DNA from: Sabellastarte sp. h YS-2021
Taxonomy: Eukaryota > Annelida > Polychaeta > Sabellida > Sabellidae
DNA length: 64,000 nt
Direction: 5' to 3'
NCBI GenBank assembly: GCA_964017235.1
Contig: OZ024930.1
Location: 26,478,614 to 26,542,613 of the forward strand
Below, in pieces: positions 12,201 to 27,200 of the stretch. Both the position numbers and the translations under genes were made by a program. The notes under the pieces were generated by a model. The model worked only from the letters and a program-made list of their open reading frames with translations. It did not search any database and had not been told where the DNA came from. Position 1 is the stretch's first letter; the number at the start of each line of letters is the position of its first letter.

Positions 12201-15200
12201 TGGCAAGGTCAAAGGTCAAATCAAGACAAAATAAGGTTCCACACCGCCAAACTAATGCCCTACCAAGTATCAACTTTCTTCACTGTATTGTTTCCGAGAT
12301 ATGGCCCTTGCCAGTTTTTAAAGGTCAAAGTCACTATGATAAGGTCAAAGGTCAAATCAAGGCCACATCATGAAGTTCCACGCCCTCTAACTAATGCCCT
12401 ACCAAGTATCAATTTCCTACACCCTACGGATTGCGAGATATAGCCTACACAAGATTTTAAGGTCAAAGGTTAAACCAAGGTCACACCATGACATTGCATG
12501 CCTACACCCCCTAAACAATGTCCCTGTCAAGCATCGACTTTCTGTGCTTATGGTTTCTGAGATATAGTCGAGACACAATTTTAAAGGTCGAGGTCACTAC
12601 AGCAAGGTTGAAGGTCAAATCATGGTCACACTATGATGTTGCACACCTACAACATGAAACCAATGTCGCTACCAAGTATCAACTTCTTACACCTTACAGT
12701 TTCTGAGATATAGTATGAACAAGATTTTCAAAATCAAGGTCATCTTAGCAAGTTCAAATCAAGGTCGCACCATAACACTGCACACCTACACCCCCAACCC
12801 ATGTCCCTACCAAGTATCAACATCTTACGGCTCACGGTTTCTGAGATACAGCATGGACAAGCTTTTGTGGCCACCTGCCAGCCAGCCTGAACGCCCACCG
12901 ACCCATTCGGACACCATGGGTGAAAACAATACCCACACAGCACTTAAAGGATGTGGGAAAAAATCCTTTAAAATTTCTAGGTTCTTGCAGTGATCCAAAT
13001 CACCACTAAAATCAAGTAATCTGTTCCTTGTGCCATTATCAACATTTCCTGAAAATTCCATCAAAATCCATCCATAACTTTTTGATTTCTTTTACAAACA
13101 AACAGACTAAAGAAAAATGCATGCTGCCAAAAACAACACCTTCTTGGCGGAGGATATCCATACCAAGACCTGCTTTGAGGAATTATTTCCTCAAAATTAT
13201 GTGATTTTGAAATTCAACTTGACAGGAGTTAACTGCATTTCTATGCAGATATTGACTGTCAAAAGTTAATTGCATTCTTTTGTTAATGTTAATTGATGTG
13301 TTGAGGCTTTATTGTAATGGTAAAAAAAGACTTAAAATATCTTTGCAACTTATGGTCTACTATTCTAATATCTAATTTGATATAAAATAGAATCAAATGT
13401 TGTGTTTTCTTCTGAAGTTTATTCTTCATTTAACAATTCTTTTACATGTTAGACTGGAAAAAGTGCTGTTTTTTAACCCACAGGGTTGAGGACTTGGTAT
13501 CCATATTTTTCTTACAATCTTAAACATCTCGGGAAAAAAGAACCAAAGGAAATTCCTGAAATAGTCCTTGGTTACACATACAGGGCTCTTGTTTTCTGCG
13601 TGTTATTTAGTTCTATCAATGCAAAAACATGGCTCAAGTAGAAATGACCACTGACAGAGTGGTATGAGAGTTAAATTTTCATGGTGACAAAAAGTCTTTT
13701 CGATGTGTAAGTTTCCATCCTCATGCAAATATTTAAATTTTTCACTTTAACTGGCATATGTACCCGGTATAGGAGGTGTGAAGAGTATTCTCTCATTAAT
13801 ATTAAGCCTTTAATAAGGTCTTGATTCAGTGAGTGTTCAAGTACCAGTAGTCTTTTACAGCCCTAATGTGTACTGACATTGGGTCCTATCCCCAGTGGCA
13901 GGCTAAGGGCGTTGATAAATGGTCATCCTTGAGCCTCTATCTTCCAGTTAGGGGAATGTCAGTTACTTGAGAGCTTGGGCTGGTTTAATAGCGCTTTGAG
14001 TCCTGTAGTATATGGAGATATTGCGCTGAGTATAAATACACAATACAATACAGTACTACTGTATCTGTAGATGCCTGCAGTACATACACAAACCTACACA
14101 AACTGTCCATGATGTTCAAAGACAAGGTGAGCTTTCCCATACTGCAGAGCTTACATAGAGGTGAGTACCAATTACAGCTGAAGTTGCTTTTAATCTAACA
14201 AAACCAATTGTAGGCTTTTAAATTACAACAGATACCTGGGAACAAAGAGTTTGAACAAATTTATCAAAAAATGTCTTCAAGAACTATAAATAAAGGGTAT
14301 AGTTTCATAAAGTCTGTAAGTCCCTGTAATAGTTTTAATTCATTTATTTCTTTGGGGTTTTACATTGCTTTCAACACTGTACAGGTCTTAACACGACGGA
14401 TAGTTGGAAGGGCAGAGGAAACCAGTACATACAGTTGGTCAAGGCTCTGTACTATAAACTGCCGACCAATGGCAAGCAACTACCAACTTCCCCACTTGAG
14501 GTCGGGCCAGAAAGCGAACTCCGATCTCACAGGTCGGAGTCGAGATTGTTACCACTCTGTCACCGTGGCCCCCTAGTTTTGATTCAAGTAAAGCCTAAAT
14601 AAACAAACGAGGCTTTTCATCACATAGCTAGCTTTTACAACCTTAAACACTATTTCATAGAAATCTCGAAAGAAACTTGACCAAAAATGGGATTTTTAAT
14701 ACTCAAATCAGTAGCTGATTTGAATGCTTATAACTGCTTATAGAATTTTATGGTAAAAAATCAACCAGTAACTGAATACACCAACTTTCTTTTTACTAGG
14801 CTAGTATACTTATCTAATCCAATCAACATTTTGCAGAGCTTAATCCCTGTGCTAAAAAAATGTGAAGACCAAGAAACAAAAATCATTGTCCAAAAATATG
14901 CAGCCAGTTGACAAACATGGGTTATAAAGTAGTTTTATTCACTCCCCTCCACTGTATAGCTTTTAGAGAGGGCACTATAGTAGATCTCTATTATCCAACC
15001 TTATATTTTCTGAACATTTGACAATGAAGTCATGTCCACAGATTTTTTTTTTTCAAGAAAGCCTAGTGCCAGGTGCAAGTAATGCCAGACTGTGACCTTA
15101 TCAAAAGTAATTAATGGTGAATAAACTTGGTTCTCTGTGGTACCCGTGTAAAGTAAGTAATGTTTTCATATCTGTCAAAAGATTTCTACATTTACAGATA

Positions 15201-18200
15201 GTGTTCCAAGCCTGTTAAATTTGACCACGGAAGTCCAGGTGAGTTGATTTATATAGATAAATTTGTTGTAGTTGAAAAATATTTAACTATAAAGTGCTTA
15301 GAAAGTACATAAAAACTGAAGTGTCATGACTATGAAAAAAAATTAAATTTAAAAATTTAAAATAGATTATAGTATCCAATTATTTTTATAATTTATTTTT
15401 GGGCTAAAGTTAAACATGATTAAAATTAACAGCTCTCTACTTTTATGAAGATCTATCATTACCATTCTCACTTGAACTAGTAAACAGTTCCATCTGTCAT
15501 TGTGAACATATGCCTGAAATTTTGGTATTTTGTTGTTTTACATGTCTTATATCTGGAATGTTTATTCAACACTTTTACTTCTCTCCTTACTTCTCTCCCA
15601 ACCAAGGTGTTTAAGTTGACCTTTCCTGCAATAAATTTAGTCATGTCACACCTTTCTTGCACAAACTACACTGGCTCCCCATTCATTACTGTATATTGTT
15701 CAAGTATAATCTGCTTACTTATAAAGCAATAAATTTTAGCCAACTTCCATATTTTTCCTCTCTAATTAGGCGGAGCTATCTCACACGGGCAAATCGCCTA
15801 TCAATTTCCTCATCTAAACTGAATAAACGATCAAGAGTTGCACAGCTTCACAGTAGCTGCTCCCACCGAGTAGAACAAATAGCAAATTAAGTAATGTTAT
15901 TTATTTATTTATTGATTAGTTTATTAAAGTGATATGGAAGACAAAATTCCGAAACATAATATGGATAACAAAACAAAGATGACAGCTAGCCCCCTTTTTG
16001 GGCTAATTATCCACTATTAACTACAGTATTGTGGTGTCAGACCATGAAGTGAGGTAAATTGTGTTTATATTTATAAGGGAACAAATCCCTTCTGTATTCC
16101 ACCCGGGAAACCAAATAAACCAACTAACAAACATTTTCATATTGCTATATATTCTGGTCGAGTACATTATGAATGATTTGTATGTGTACATTGTCTCACC
16201 TTAGTTTTGGTGTTGTTCCTTTTATCGCTGAGAAAAATAGTTTCTTAGGAAACGAAGAACAAGTTTTTTTCATAAACAATATTTTATTAAAGCAATTAGG
16301 CAAAATCCCAAAACAGATTATATTAAGCCTTCTCGAAGAACAAGTTTCAAGTAATGCTGAACAAATCCTGTAAAAGGAAGAAAAATGAAAGAGTGAATAA
16401 ACATTGTTAAAATAGCTCAAAAGCCTTATATGGTTGTGGCGTCTTGTCTGAAGAGCCAGGTAAGGAAAAGATATTTTGAAATCCTGATTTTAGAAGTTTT
16501 CAAGGTTATAAATGGAAAATCTGTCTACTATTGTTATTGATTGATCTTGTTGAAAACAAAGTCAGTTTTTACAAAGTAAAAAACCAACTGCAGTTCTAGA
16601 AATTTAAGAACAAAGTTATTTTTTTTCTGGCTGCAGCTGATGGTTCTTTCATGCTTACGGCCACCTGACTTGCTGAGGGTCGGCGCCGTATGCAAACAAT
16701 TCCAAACACTCAGCTCTGAGCCAATGCTGTGGAGGAAACTCTACCTCAAGAATTTTGGGAGTAAGTAGAATTTGAATTTACTGTAGTTTTTGGGGGGCAG
16801 TGGGGGTAATGGGCATTGGCGGGGGGTGTCGGGGGAGAGGGGTGTCAGTATGTATCACTTTTAATATTAGGAACAACAATACATATACATTTGGTCAAGT
16901 GCTATGCATGATCTATTTTAATTTTCTCACAATATCATATTCGTGCTGCAAGTTTGTTACCAAAATGCAGACCCAAGTTTTCTTCAAAGTAACAAATGAC
17001 CTTTGATCTTAAATGAGTCATTCAGTCTTTTGGAGTACACACTGTACTGTCAGTGTAAATTCTTCAGATTAGCCCAGAAGGGATGTTAAGGTTTTTTACA
17101 CACATTTGTGAGCTAAACTTTTATGTAAAATAATGAATTTAATCAGCTACAGCATGGTAATTGATTTGTTTAATTTCATGCAACAGTTTGTTGGGTATAC
17201 GGTGGGTTTAGGTAGGACAGGGCCAGTGGCAGATTTTCCTTTTCCAACCAACTGTAAAACTGTCATGATTCCAGGATACCAGAAGAAAATTGAATTCTGG
17301 CCAATCAAATAGACCCACTAACAGGAAGTTAAGTTAAGTTCATGAAAACAAACCACCACAGTTCTTTCCAAAGAAATCCCTATAAAAAAATGTTAAAATA
17401 CACACAAATACAATATAAATGAACATATTTTTTCGGATTTAGGGTTTGTTCCTAATATTTTATGTTTTCCTTCAGTTACATGTGTTTACATTTGATGACT
17501 AGTGACATATTACTGACATGTAAAAAACTCCCAGAATACAATCCTCCTAATACAAAACTCCCAGAGTACAATCCTCATAATACTAGCTTATTAATAAGGA
17601 TTTAAAAAGATGTTTTTGTTTATTCCAAATGTATTATGAAGCATTGTTTTAATATTGGAGGAAACTATTTGTGTGAATTAAACATGTTTTAGACATCTTT
17701 GGAACAAAGCTGATTTGTTAAAAAAAGTAGTTAGTTTTGAGAAGCATAACAAAACAAAATTGTAATTTCTAAAATAAACCCTGATAATAAACAAATGTCT
17801 CCAATTAATGCCTTGTCCATGTACAGGAGTTTGTTAGTAAATATATCGCCCACCCATCTTTTGGCAAAATATGACATAGCTGTATAATTAGAACTTCCAA
17901 TATCCTCAACATTTGCTTCTTGTTATAACTTCTGCTTATGCCAACATAAGTTAAGAAACTGATTCCTTATGGAAAGAATCTGATAGTTTTCTATAAGTAT
18001 GTATAAGTCTAAGAGTATGTTTGAAAAAAAACACAACACAAATTAAAAACCTAGCTCAAAAATTAATCTTCCATGATAGATATTTTTCAAGTTTCCAATA
18101 TCCTCAGCCACTTATTGTCTATGAATATCCATTTTCAAAGCTGATATTAGATCCTGTAAGAGGTATGGCTTGTAGTGTACATACACATTGCCATCAAATA

Positions 18201-21200
18201 AACAGTGGCTTCCTTTCATCAATAGAAAATGAGGAAATATTTTTTAAGAGAAATTATTAACTTGTCAACACTTATGAGCAAAAATTGTCAAATCAGTGAA
18301 GACAATCCATCTACTGTACAGGGGGTGTCAAAGGTTTTGGAGTTAGGAAAAGGAAGTTTGGTCATATGTGTGTAGTACTTGCGTTATTGCTTGTTGCTTG
18401 TAAGTTTCCTGTTTTAGTGTAGGCTGCAAGGTGCGTTATTATTTGCTTTTAAAGAGGTATTTATCTGTTTGTTCATCTGTTTGCTAAAGCCATTACAAGT
18501 GAGGTACACCCACCCAAAGTGTGAAAATTTCAACACTTTATCACAATTTTCTCCTTGACTATTGCATGGATTTCTCTCTGATCTTGCATATATGTACTAG
18601 GCCACAAGTAGATTCCTTTGTGTGAGTATCAGGCCTGGATCTTTCTTAATTATTTTTTTATGAATTTTTAAAATAATTTTTAATTCATTAAAATTCATGG
18701 AATCATGCACTAAATCACTTATTTTCTCATTGACTATTGCAGGGATTTCTCTTATATCTTGCAAATATGACCTAGGCCAAAAGTAAATTCCCTTGTGTGA
18801 GTATTAGGCCTGGATCTGTCTTAATTATTTTGTTTTATGAAATTTTTTGAAATAATTTTAATGCATTAAAATTCATGAAATCATGAACTTTATCACTTAT
18901 AACTTGAAAAGTATTGCATTTACAGCATTTTTTTTAAATATGTCATTCAGCTACTCTTTCTATAGCTACAACATGGGGAGTAACTTGGGAGTCTAGCCCA
19001 ATAGCTGAGTGAGTAATAGCTAGTTTCTGACTTTTAATTACCTTCCATAATGAGTAAAATCACTTGTAACTTGAAAACTATTGCAGTTATTCAGCTACTT
19101 TTGGGTCAGCTATAACATAGTAAAATTGCAGACCTGTAGGTCATTGCATAGCTGAGCGGTAGCTACTTTGAGATTATCACAGTTGAGTAAATCAGTTGTA
19201 GCTTGAAAAGTATTGCATTTACAGTATTTTGTTTAAATATGTTTTCCACCTAGTTTTTACACCTTAACAGCTAACTTTGTATTTACTTCTGAATACCATT
19301 TGCAGGGCACAACTTTTGTGTCCTTTTCCTCTTTTACTTCTACTCTGAAACTCAAAACACACAGTCAGCTGACATAAAGCCGGTTCAAGGGCATTAATTA
19401 CTTGTTTAGCAGTTATTGTTTCCCCAGACAAAAGGCGGGTAAATTTAATTCTAGCACAGTCACACTGCTGCCGCAGTGATTTCCTTTCAATGTGATAACT
19501 TAAAAAATACCTAGACCTTTGAAATTTGTTATGTGGATGTATATGTGTAAAGCCCCATAGCCTACCAGCATGCAGAAAATTGACCTTCAGCCTTTCTTCA
19601 AGGTCATGGCTGACCCTCAAACATTGGCATGTCAGCCTGTTTTTCTTATAGAAGTTTCCTTTCTTACACTATAGCTTAAAAATAGTTTATGTAGACCTTT
19701 TAAATTTGGTTTGTGGTTAATAGGATATACATGGGTAAATCTTTAGAGCCTATTGTTTTGTTGCCTTCTAAATTTCAGATTTAGGTTATTTGTATGATAA
19801 CTTAAAAATATATTATTTAGATCTTTCAAATTTGGTAGGTGGTTATATATGGGTAAGGCCTTGAACCTATTATTTTGTGACCTTGGCCTTCCCCTAGAAG
19901 ATCAATGGGATCCTAGTAAAGGTCAAATTTGGGGGTTTTCTTTGATAACTGAAAAAGGTATTTTATCTAGATCTTTCAAATTTGGTATGTTTGTGTATGT
20001 GGGTAATTCGTCGGAACTTATTGTTTTCAGAGATGCAAATTTCAGGTTATGTAACAACCTTAACCAGACCATTGAATTACTGTTGTCTGTTCTCCTGTCA
20101 GTTTGGTCACATGACCACAAATCTTCAAAGATTTGCTTGAGATACTGAAGAAGCTTTTGGAGGGTATCTGGCAACAAGATTTTGCCAAACGTCAATGTTG
20201 TTGCCCATTTAGTTGTACCTGTGGGTTGGGGATCTTGCCTGCAAAGGCTGGCTAGTTTTCAGTTTATGTTTTATCTCCGAAATACAAGCAGTTTGGCTTT
20301 CTTAGTCTGACACTTTGCTCATTTTCAGGGAGTGGTTGTAGTTTGACTTCACTGAGACTGGCACCATGATTGTTCATTTGTGAAATTGGCTTATGTCTCA
20401 TTAGCTATGCTACTTGCACAGAATGTGGTCAAACTGTGGGTTTTTAAAAAAGAATTTGAGGCTTCAAGTTTCTCAAAGGATCAGGGTGACCTCAGGAATA
20501 AGTTTTCAGAAAAGTTCCTCCAGATAGTGGCAATTTTCTGGTTTTCCATGGAAGTTATATACATTGTGGGAAACTGTTGCCAGTGAATATACATGTTTTT
20601 GAAACTTATTACTGGTTCACCTTTGCAAATCACAAGGCAAACAAGAAAATGGAGAAACAGTTTCTTAATTGCAGATCGGCTAAATCGGAATCTGATTTCA
20701 ATAATGATTTGCTTGATGTACATGAGTGTTTGCAAGTGCTTTCTTCCATCAGTCAGTCTTTTTGGTTAGGCATCAGATTACGTTATGTGGCAGTTGCCAT
20801 GACATTACCCCTCCAATATGTGACCAAATTTGCCGGAGGACGGACTACTGTAACTCAGTGGCCTGGTTTTAAAAGGTTGTTATATAACCGTAAAAATTTG
20901 CATTTCCGCATTGACCAGTTAGTTGGATGGCTCTAAAAAATAACTACTGCTAGGAAATGGTACTATGCAAGTATTTCTAATAAAAACAAGATGCACTCAG
21001 AGAGAGCAAAACGCTCGACTCCATGTGACCAGTCTCTCAAGTGACAGAAATTATTGTAAGGAAGACAATAAAATAAAACCAAACATGTAAATTAATCTTC
21101 ATAGAAATATCAAGTAGAAAGCCAAAGTCATTAGAAATACATTGAAATGGGACCTCTGAAAATTCATGATTTTTTTTTTTGTATCCAAAAGAAGATCCAG

Positions 21201-24200
21201 ATCCTTCTTTTAGTAAGTTCTTCCTTTGGCCAGGTCCTATCCACCAATTTTTAATAAAGATCTGTTCATTACTTCTGGAATAATCTAAACACACACAAAA
21301 AAAATCAGACAAAGAGACAAACAATTAGCAAACAAAAACATAAACTGCAACTGCTGGTGGAGGTAAAAATATTGCTTAAAGATCACTTCTTGGTGAAAAT
21401 CATGCATGGTAATTTTTTGTCAAGGAATTGAAAGAAAAAAAAACAGAAAATAAAAACAGAAATAATAATTGATAAAATGATGAATATACCACCTCCCTCT
21501 CTATTATCTTTATGTCAATTTCAAGACATAAAATGAGAAGAAATATTTTTACTTAAAGACAGCAAGTATCACAACCTAGGTTTGTGACCTCACAATGACA
21601 ATTGTATTGTGACATCACTGAGTAATGACATCATCAAGAGCAAAGTATTGATTTTTTACGTATGGGATGAAGAGAAGCTGTTTCACTGTGTATTCCCAAT
21701 TAGAAATAAGAAAAACTCTCTCCTGACTTTAATTTTCAAACATATTACACCAAATTTGGAAGAATCTGTCTGTACCCCATGAAATACCTCCCCACCAAAT
21801 TTGAGATTGATTGATGTTATAGTTTTTGAGTTATAAGGGCACAACGGTGCACAGACAGACTGACAGACAGACAGACAGAAGCAAACTGATTACAATAACC
21901 TTCTCCTATCGTCGAGCATTAATTAAAATTGCTATAAACTTTTCCAAATTTGGGGTATTTCTTTGATAACTTAAAAACAATATTTTATTTAGACCTGTCA
22001 GATTTGGTGTCTTGGTATATATGGGTAGGTCCTCAGAGCATATTGTTTTGTGGCCTTGGCCTTCCACTAGAAGACCAAGGGCGGTCTTCTCAAGGTCAGA
22101 TTTCGGGTATTTTTTCAATTACTTCCAAAATATTCTATTCTATTGTCTCGTGGACTCGGCCGCACATTTTGGCATGGTACTGACAGAGAAGGACAGAACA
22201 TCCTGTAGCTGATACATATAATCCTATATACCGGTATCCATAAAATGCAGATATTTTGGCTGCATCACCAGTCTTTTTCACTATGGCTGAATTCTCTGTA
22301 TGTTAGGTTATAACCATGTTCCTTCTGGGAATACACAATGTCAAGACACAGTCTCTTGTTTTCATGTAGGGCAGTGATAGAGTGCCCTGGGTACTATTAC
22401 AATATCAAGCATATTTACCCAAGTCTATTTTAGTTTAAGCATATTTGGTATCAAAGTCATTGTCTTATAATATTGAAAGCTTTGGTGAAAAAATTACCAA
22501 AATATTTTTTGGGAAATAAGGAAATTATGGTTTAAAACATATCTATGAATATGACAATAGCCAATCTGGGATTTGCATTTGGTGTTTAGGAAATACAGCC
22601 TCACAACCAATCAGGAAAGCAAAGGGTAGTACATTTAATCTCAGTTTATATCATTTGAAATAACTTATCTGTCATGGAATTACATGGTTTAGATTATTTA
22701 TACTGTTTTAAAAAGAAATGAGAAATAAGACAAATATGACAGAATCCTGCTTAATTGGCTTGTTAAGGTGTGAAATGGTTTGTCTCCAAGATACCTGGTG
22801 ATTTCAGTGTCCCAATGATGTCATGTGAAAAATACATGGACAGGTCTGTTCACTGACACTGTCGTTGAACTTAAATGAGTTTGTAGAGCAAATATCACAA
22901 CCTTGGCTAATGGATCCTAACCACACAATGATTGGCTTTAATGAACTGAAGCTATGAGGAATTCTTACTTTTTCCCGGTGTGACAGTTAATTTCTACCCT
23001 CTGTTGAATTGAACAGGGAAGGGATCATTTATTGCTTTTTCAGTATCGCTCAAAATAGCTCCCGCTTTTCAGTAATAATTCAAAAAATATCATTTTCAGT
23101 ATTGTTTCTGAAGTACTAGCATCATAATTTATTTTATGATGTGGATCGATGTTCAATATTGATTGAGTATGCAAAATCAAATTTAAAATCAAAATTAGAA
23201 TATGATATTGATATAGAGGTTACACCTACATAGAGGTTCTCACTGACCCAGTGGTTTGTAAGTTTTGCATTTATTTTCTGGCTGTCACCTCTGTGTATCC
23301 TGTATCAGCTTTACTGCAAAAAATTGGCAATGAATTAGACCTGTCTCAACATGACCTTGGCTTTGACTTTAATTGCTATACTAAAGTTGAGATGGTTGAG
23401 AAATCTATGAACTCTGAAACGTCACAATAGAATACTTGTTGTCAAAGAGTAAATTGGGTTTCTATGCCCCCTTTACAATTATATAAGATCCCAGTGTTCC
23501 ATCCTTACTGGTTGCCTGTGAGAATACTGTATTATTTTCTGGTATTGCTGTATTTCTTATAGAAGGCCTCTTATACTTATTAATGTTCTCAAGTCTGTTC
23601 ATGTCATTCAGTCAGGCAAGGCCACACATGGTAACTTATTGTCACGTTATTATAATAATGAACAAATAGAAGCTGTTACCCAGTTGCTGCTCTGCATGGG
23701 TCGAATATTAGTTACCAGTCAAAATCCTGAACAATCATTCACAGTTTTTTAGGAGCAAACACAAGATTTTTCTGTTCAGTCTCACCACCACGTTGTGCAT
23801 TCAGCTGGCAGGGCTTTGAATCACTTGGGTGCCTTATAAATCCTTCTACAGTAATAACTAGAAAAGCACTCAGAGAGTACAAAACCTCCTCCAAGGTCCA
23901 ATATTTCCAATATGACTAATGAGTGCAGTGAGAAAAATCCTTTAAAATATTGTTGACATTTGCTGGAAATATACTCAAAATCCGTCCATAACTTTTTGAG
24001 TTATTTTTCAAGTAACACAGACCTAAAGTTCCTGGATCCAGATGGTGATCCTGATGGTCACCAACAAAATTTAACCATCTGTTCATCAGTTTTCGAGTTA
24101 TTTTTAAAAAGAAATGCATGATGTAAAAAATATATACCTGCTTGTCAGAGGTTAACAATAATAATTCGTGGTGTTTCTCATTTCTAAAAATGGGGCTGGA

Positions 24201-27200
24201 TGTAAATCTGTTTTGTGGTAACTGACAGAATCTGGTAGTGTTGTGGTTGAATGCGAATTTTAGAACCGGTTTCCGAAAGCAGAAATTCGACTAAAAACCG
24301 GGTATGTTTGATTTATAAAATGTGTAGAAATAAGTTTTCAAATGTGTACATAAGCTTTAACGCGCATATAAATAAGAACCACGAGGGACTTTTTGAAGAC
24401 TTTCGAGGACAAAATGTGTGATATATCAATAGATTATTATAAAATACTGTGAAGTATTAGTTGTAGTTCAATATTTTGGTAAACTTGAGGTAAAATAATG
24501 AAACGTGAAACAGGTTTTGGTTGGAAGAAAATGAAACGTAACCGGATCACTGTCTTTCGGTCGGCAAATAGGTTTCCAGTTTACTGTCTTCAACACTAGA
24601 ATCTTGGTGTCCGCATGTTAGTACAAATCTGTCTGAATATCAAGTTTTTTTTCCATGATCTTACGGAAGTAAACACTATTTTTTTTACATATTTATAAGT
24701 ACCTGGTTTTGTAGTTTGTTTCTCAACATAATGTGTCTGCTTTCCAGTCACAGCCTACAAGTTGATAATAATTAGGACAGCCTATAAATGGTAAATCATA
24801 GGGGTGTAATTTTTCACAGGGGCTTGGGTTTATCTGTCATACCAGATGTTTTATCTTATTAGAAATAATATGCAGGATATTTACTCACTTTTTTCACACA
24901 TTGGATTAAAAATGTCCCATTTAAGAAAAAAATAACTCTGATAAGACTCGTGTCAACACTGTAAAGAAGTAATTGACACTTGAAATAATAACAGGTCTGT
25001 GGACTGTGTACATCTCAGCTCTGGTGTATTTGTTCTGTGGGTTTCATATAAATATTGTCTATTGAGATCCTACATTGGAGAAAAACCTACCTTGTTAAGA
25101 TTAAGCCACTTGGAAGTCATTGGAATATGTCTTTTATAATCATTCCAATAGAGGTGTCACCTTTTATATACACTGTGATGTAGTGTAATCAGTGTGCTGT
25201 ATAATTCATCCATGGGAACACAAACTAGAAAAGAAGTTTACCTCTTCTAGAAATTCTACCTTAATTTGTATTAATCTATTGGTTTTAACAGTGTGTAGGC
25301 CAAAATCAGGAAGTGACAGTTTAAGTGAAAGTGGAAATTAGTGCAGACTTGTTGGTGAAGATCCTGTACTGTAACTGAAAACCAATGAAATATTTTGACG
25401 TGTACAGTAGAAATCATTGTCTCATGAGATATTCTTTCAATCCAAAACTGTTTTGTTGTTCACCAATGTACAGCTTTACTTAATATTTAAGCGTTCCGTC
25501 AGGGGTGCTTATTTGTTTTCACATAAGTTCGACTGGTCACTGCCGCTGCGGCTGCTGCTGCCGGATTATGGTCTCCCTTGAATAAAACACAAAAATGCTT
25601 GTATCTTGAAAACCATGCTAGATAGAGCGATTTCGACAAAATCTTTGACCCACAGGGTAAAATTGCTGAGTGGCTGACCCAATTTTCAATTTTTTCACAC
25701 AAATTGCAAAACACAAAAATGCTTGTATCTCAAAAACCGTGCAAGATAGAATGATTTCGACAAAATTTTTGACCCACAAGGTAACTATGAAGACTAGCCT
25801 TTCCAAGTTTCAATGAATATCATGCTCGCCAAAAATGGCGGCCATTTTGAATTTTGGAAGTTTTTTAAAAAATGCAAAACATAAAAATGTTTGTATCTCA
25901 AAAACTGTGCTATATACAGTGATTTCGATTAAATTTTTGATCCGCAGCTGCAGGGAAACTGCTGAGTAGCTGACCAAGTTTTCAAAAGAAGTTTTTGTCC
26001 CGTCAAAAATGGTGGCCATTTTGAAGTTTTCGCAAAAATTGCAAAGCACATAAAATGCATTTATCTGGAAAACAGTGTGACATATATTGATTGTTCTTTC
26101 CTTAACCGTACAAGATAGAACAATTTCATCAAAATTTTAGAAACAGAACTTTCTTACACAATTAAACTGCCATTATTTCTCCTTTTCAGGAACGCTTTGT
26201 TTCTGCCATACAAAAACAATTGCTTTGTTTTGGAAGCGATCCTCTAGTTTGTATTCATTTACACGAATATATGACCAATAGATATATTAATATGACAATT
26301 ATGAAATGGAGAATCTGGACTTCTAAGAATTCCTTGCAGTTTCTTTAAGGGTTTGTTTTTGGTGAAAAAGGTAGTTGTTTGAGGATTTTGTATTCACCAG
26401 ATAGCATCCGGTGGATACTATGGATTTTGCTTTGTTACGCCGCCGCCGCCGTCACCGCAGTGTGTAGAGAGATTTCACCATTACCGCTCTAACAAAAAAA
26501 ATATTATAGCTAGACTTCTCAAATTTTCAGGATATATTCATAACCATAAAATCTTGCCTGGGAATATTTTTGGCCTCATTTTGAAAAAATGCGTTTTTTT
26601 GGGCATTTTTTTCGACTTTTACAAGGACTTTTGGTGGCCCTGTAGAGCAAAGGGTATTGTAGCTAGAGATCTCAAATTTGCAGGGTATGTTCCTCATTAC
26701 AAAATCTTGACTGGGAGTATTTTTGGCCTCATTTTGAAAAACAAGATTGCTGCCACGGGCATTTCTTTGTCAGTCATAAAAAGTGCTTATATCTCCATTA
26801 TTGTTGGTCCTAGAGTTTTGGGATGATAAACCAATCTATAGGAAATCATGGGCTGAGAATCTTTTGGTGTGATCAGATTTGACCTTGGACTCCTCCTTCA
26901 AGGTCAAACAAGGATAGCCAAACTTAAAAGTGCTTATAACTCACTTATTATTTGTCATACAGGTTTGGGATGGTAAACCAATCTAGGAAATCATGGGCTG
27001 GGAATTTTTTGGTGTGGTCATATTTGACCTTGGACCTCTCCTTCAAGGTCAAATGAGGATAGCCAAACTTAAAAGTGCTTATACCTCGCTTATTATTGGT
27101 CCTAGAGGTTTGGGATGGTAAACCAACTTATAGGAAATCATGGGCTGGGAATCTTCTAACGTGGTTAGATTTGACCTTGGACCCCTCCTTCAAGGTCAAA

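Noticed and set aside
20577-20936. 119-codon open frame as a gene
   Set aside because: No recognised motif, no splice or promoter context, surrounded by repeats.
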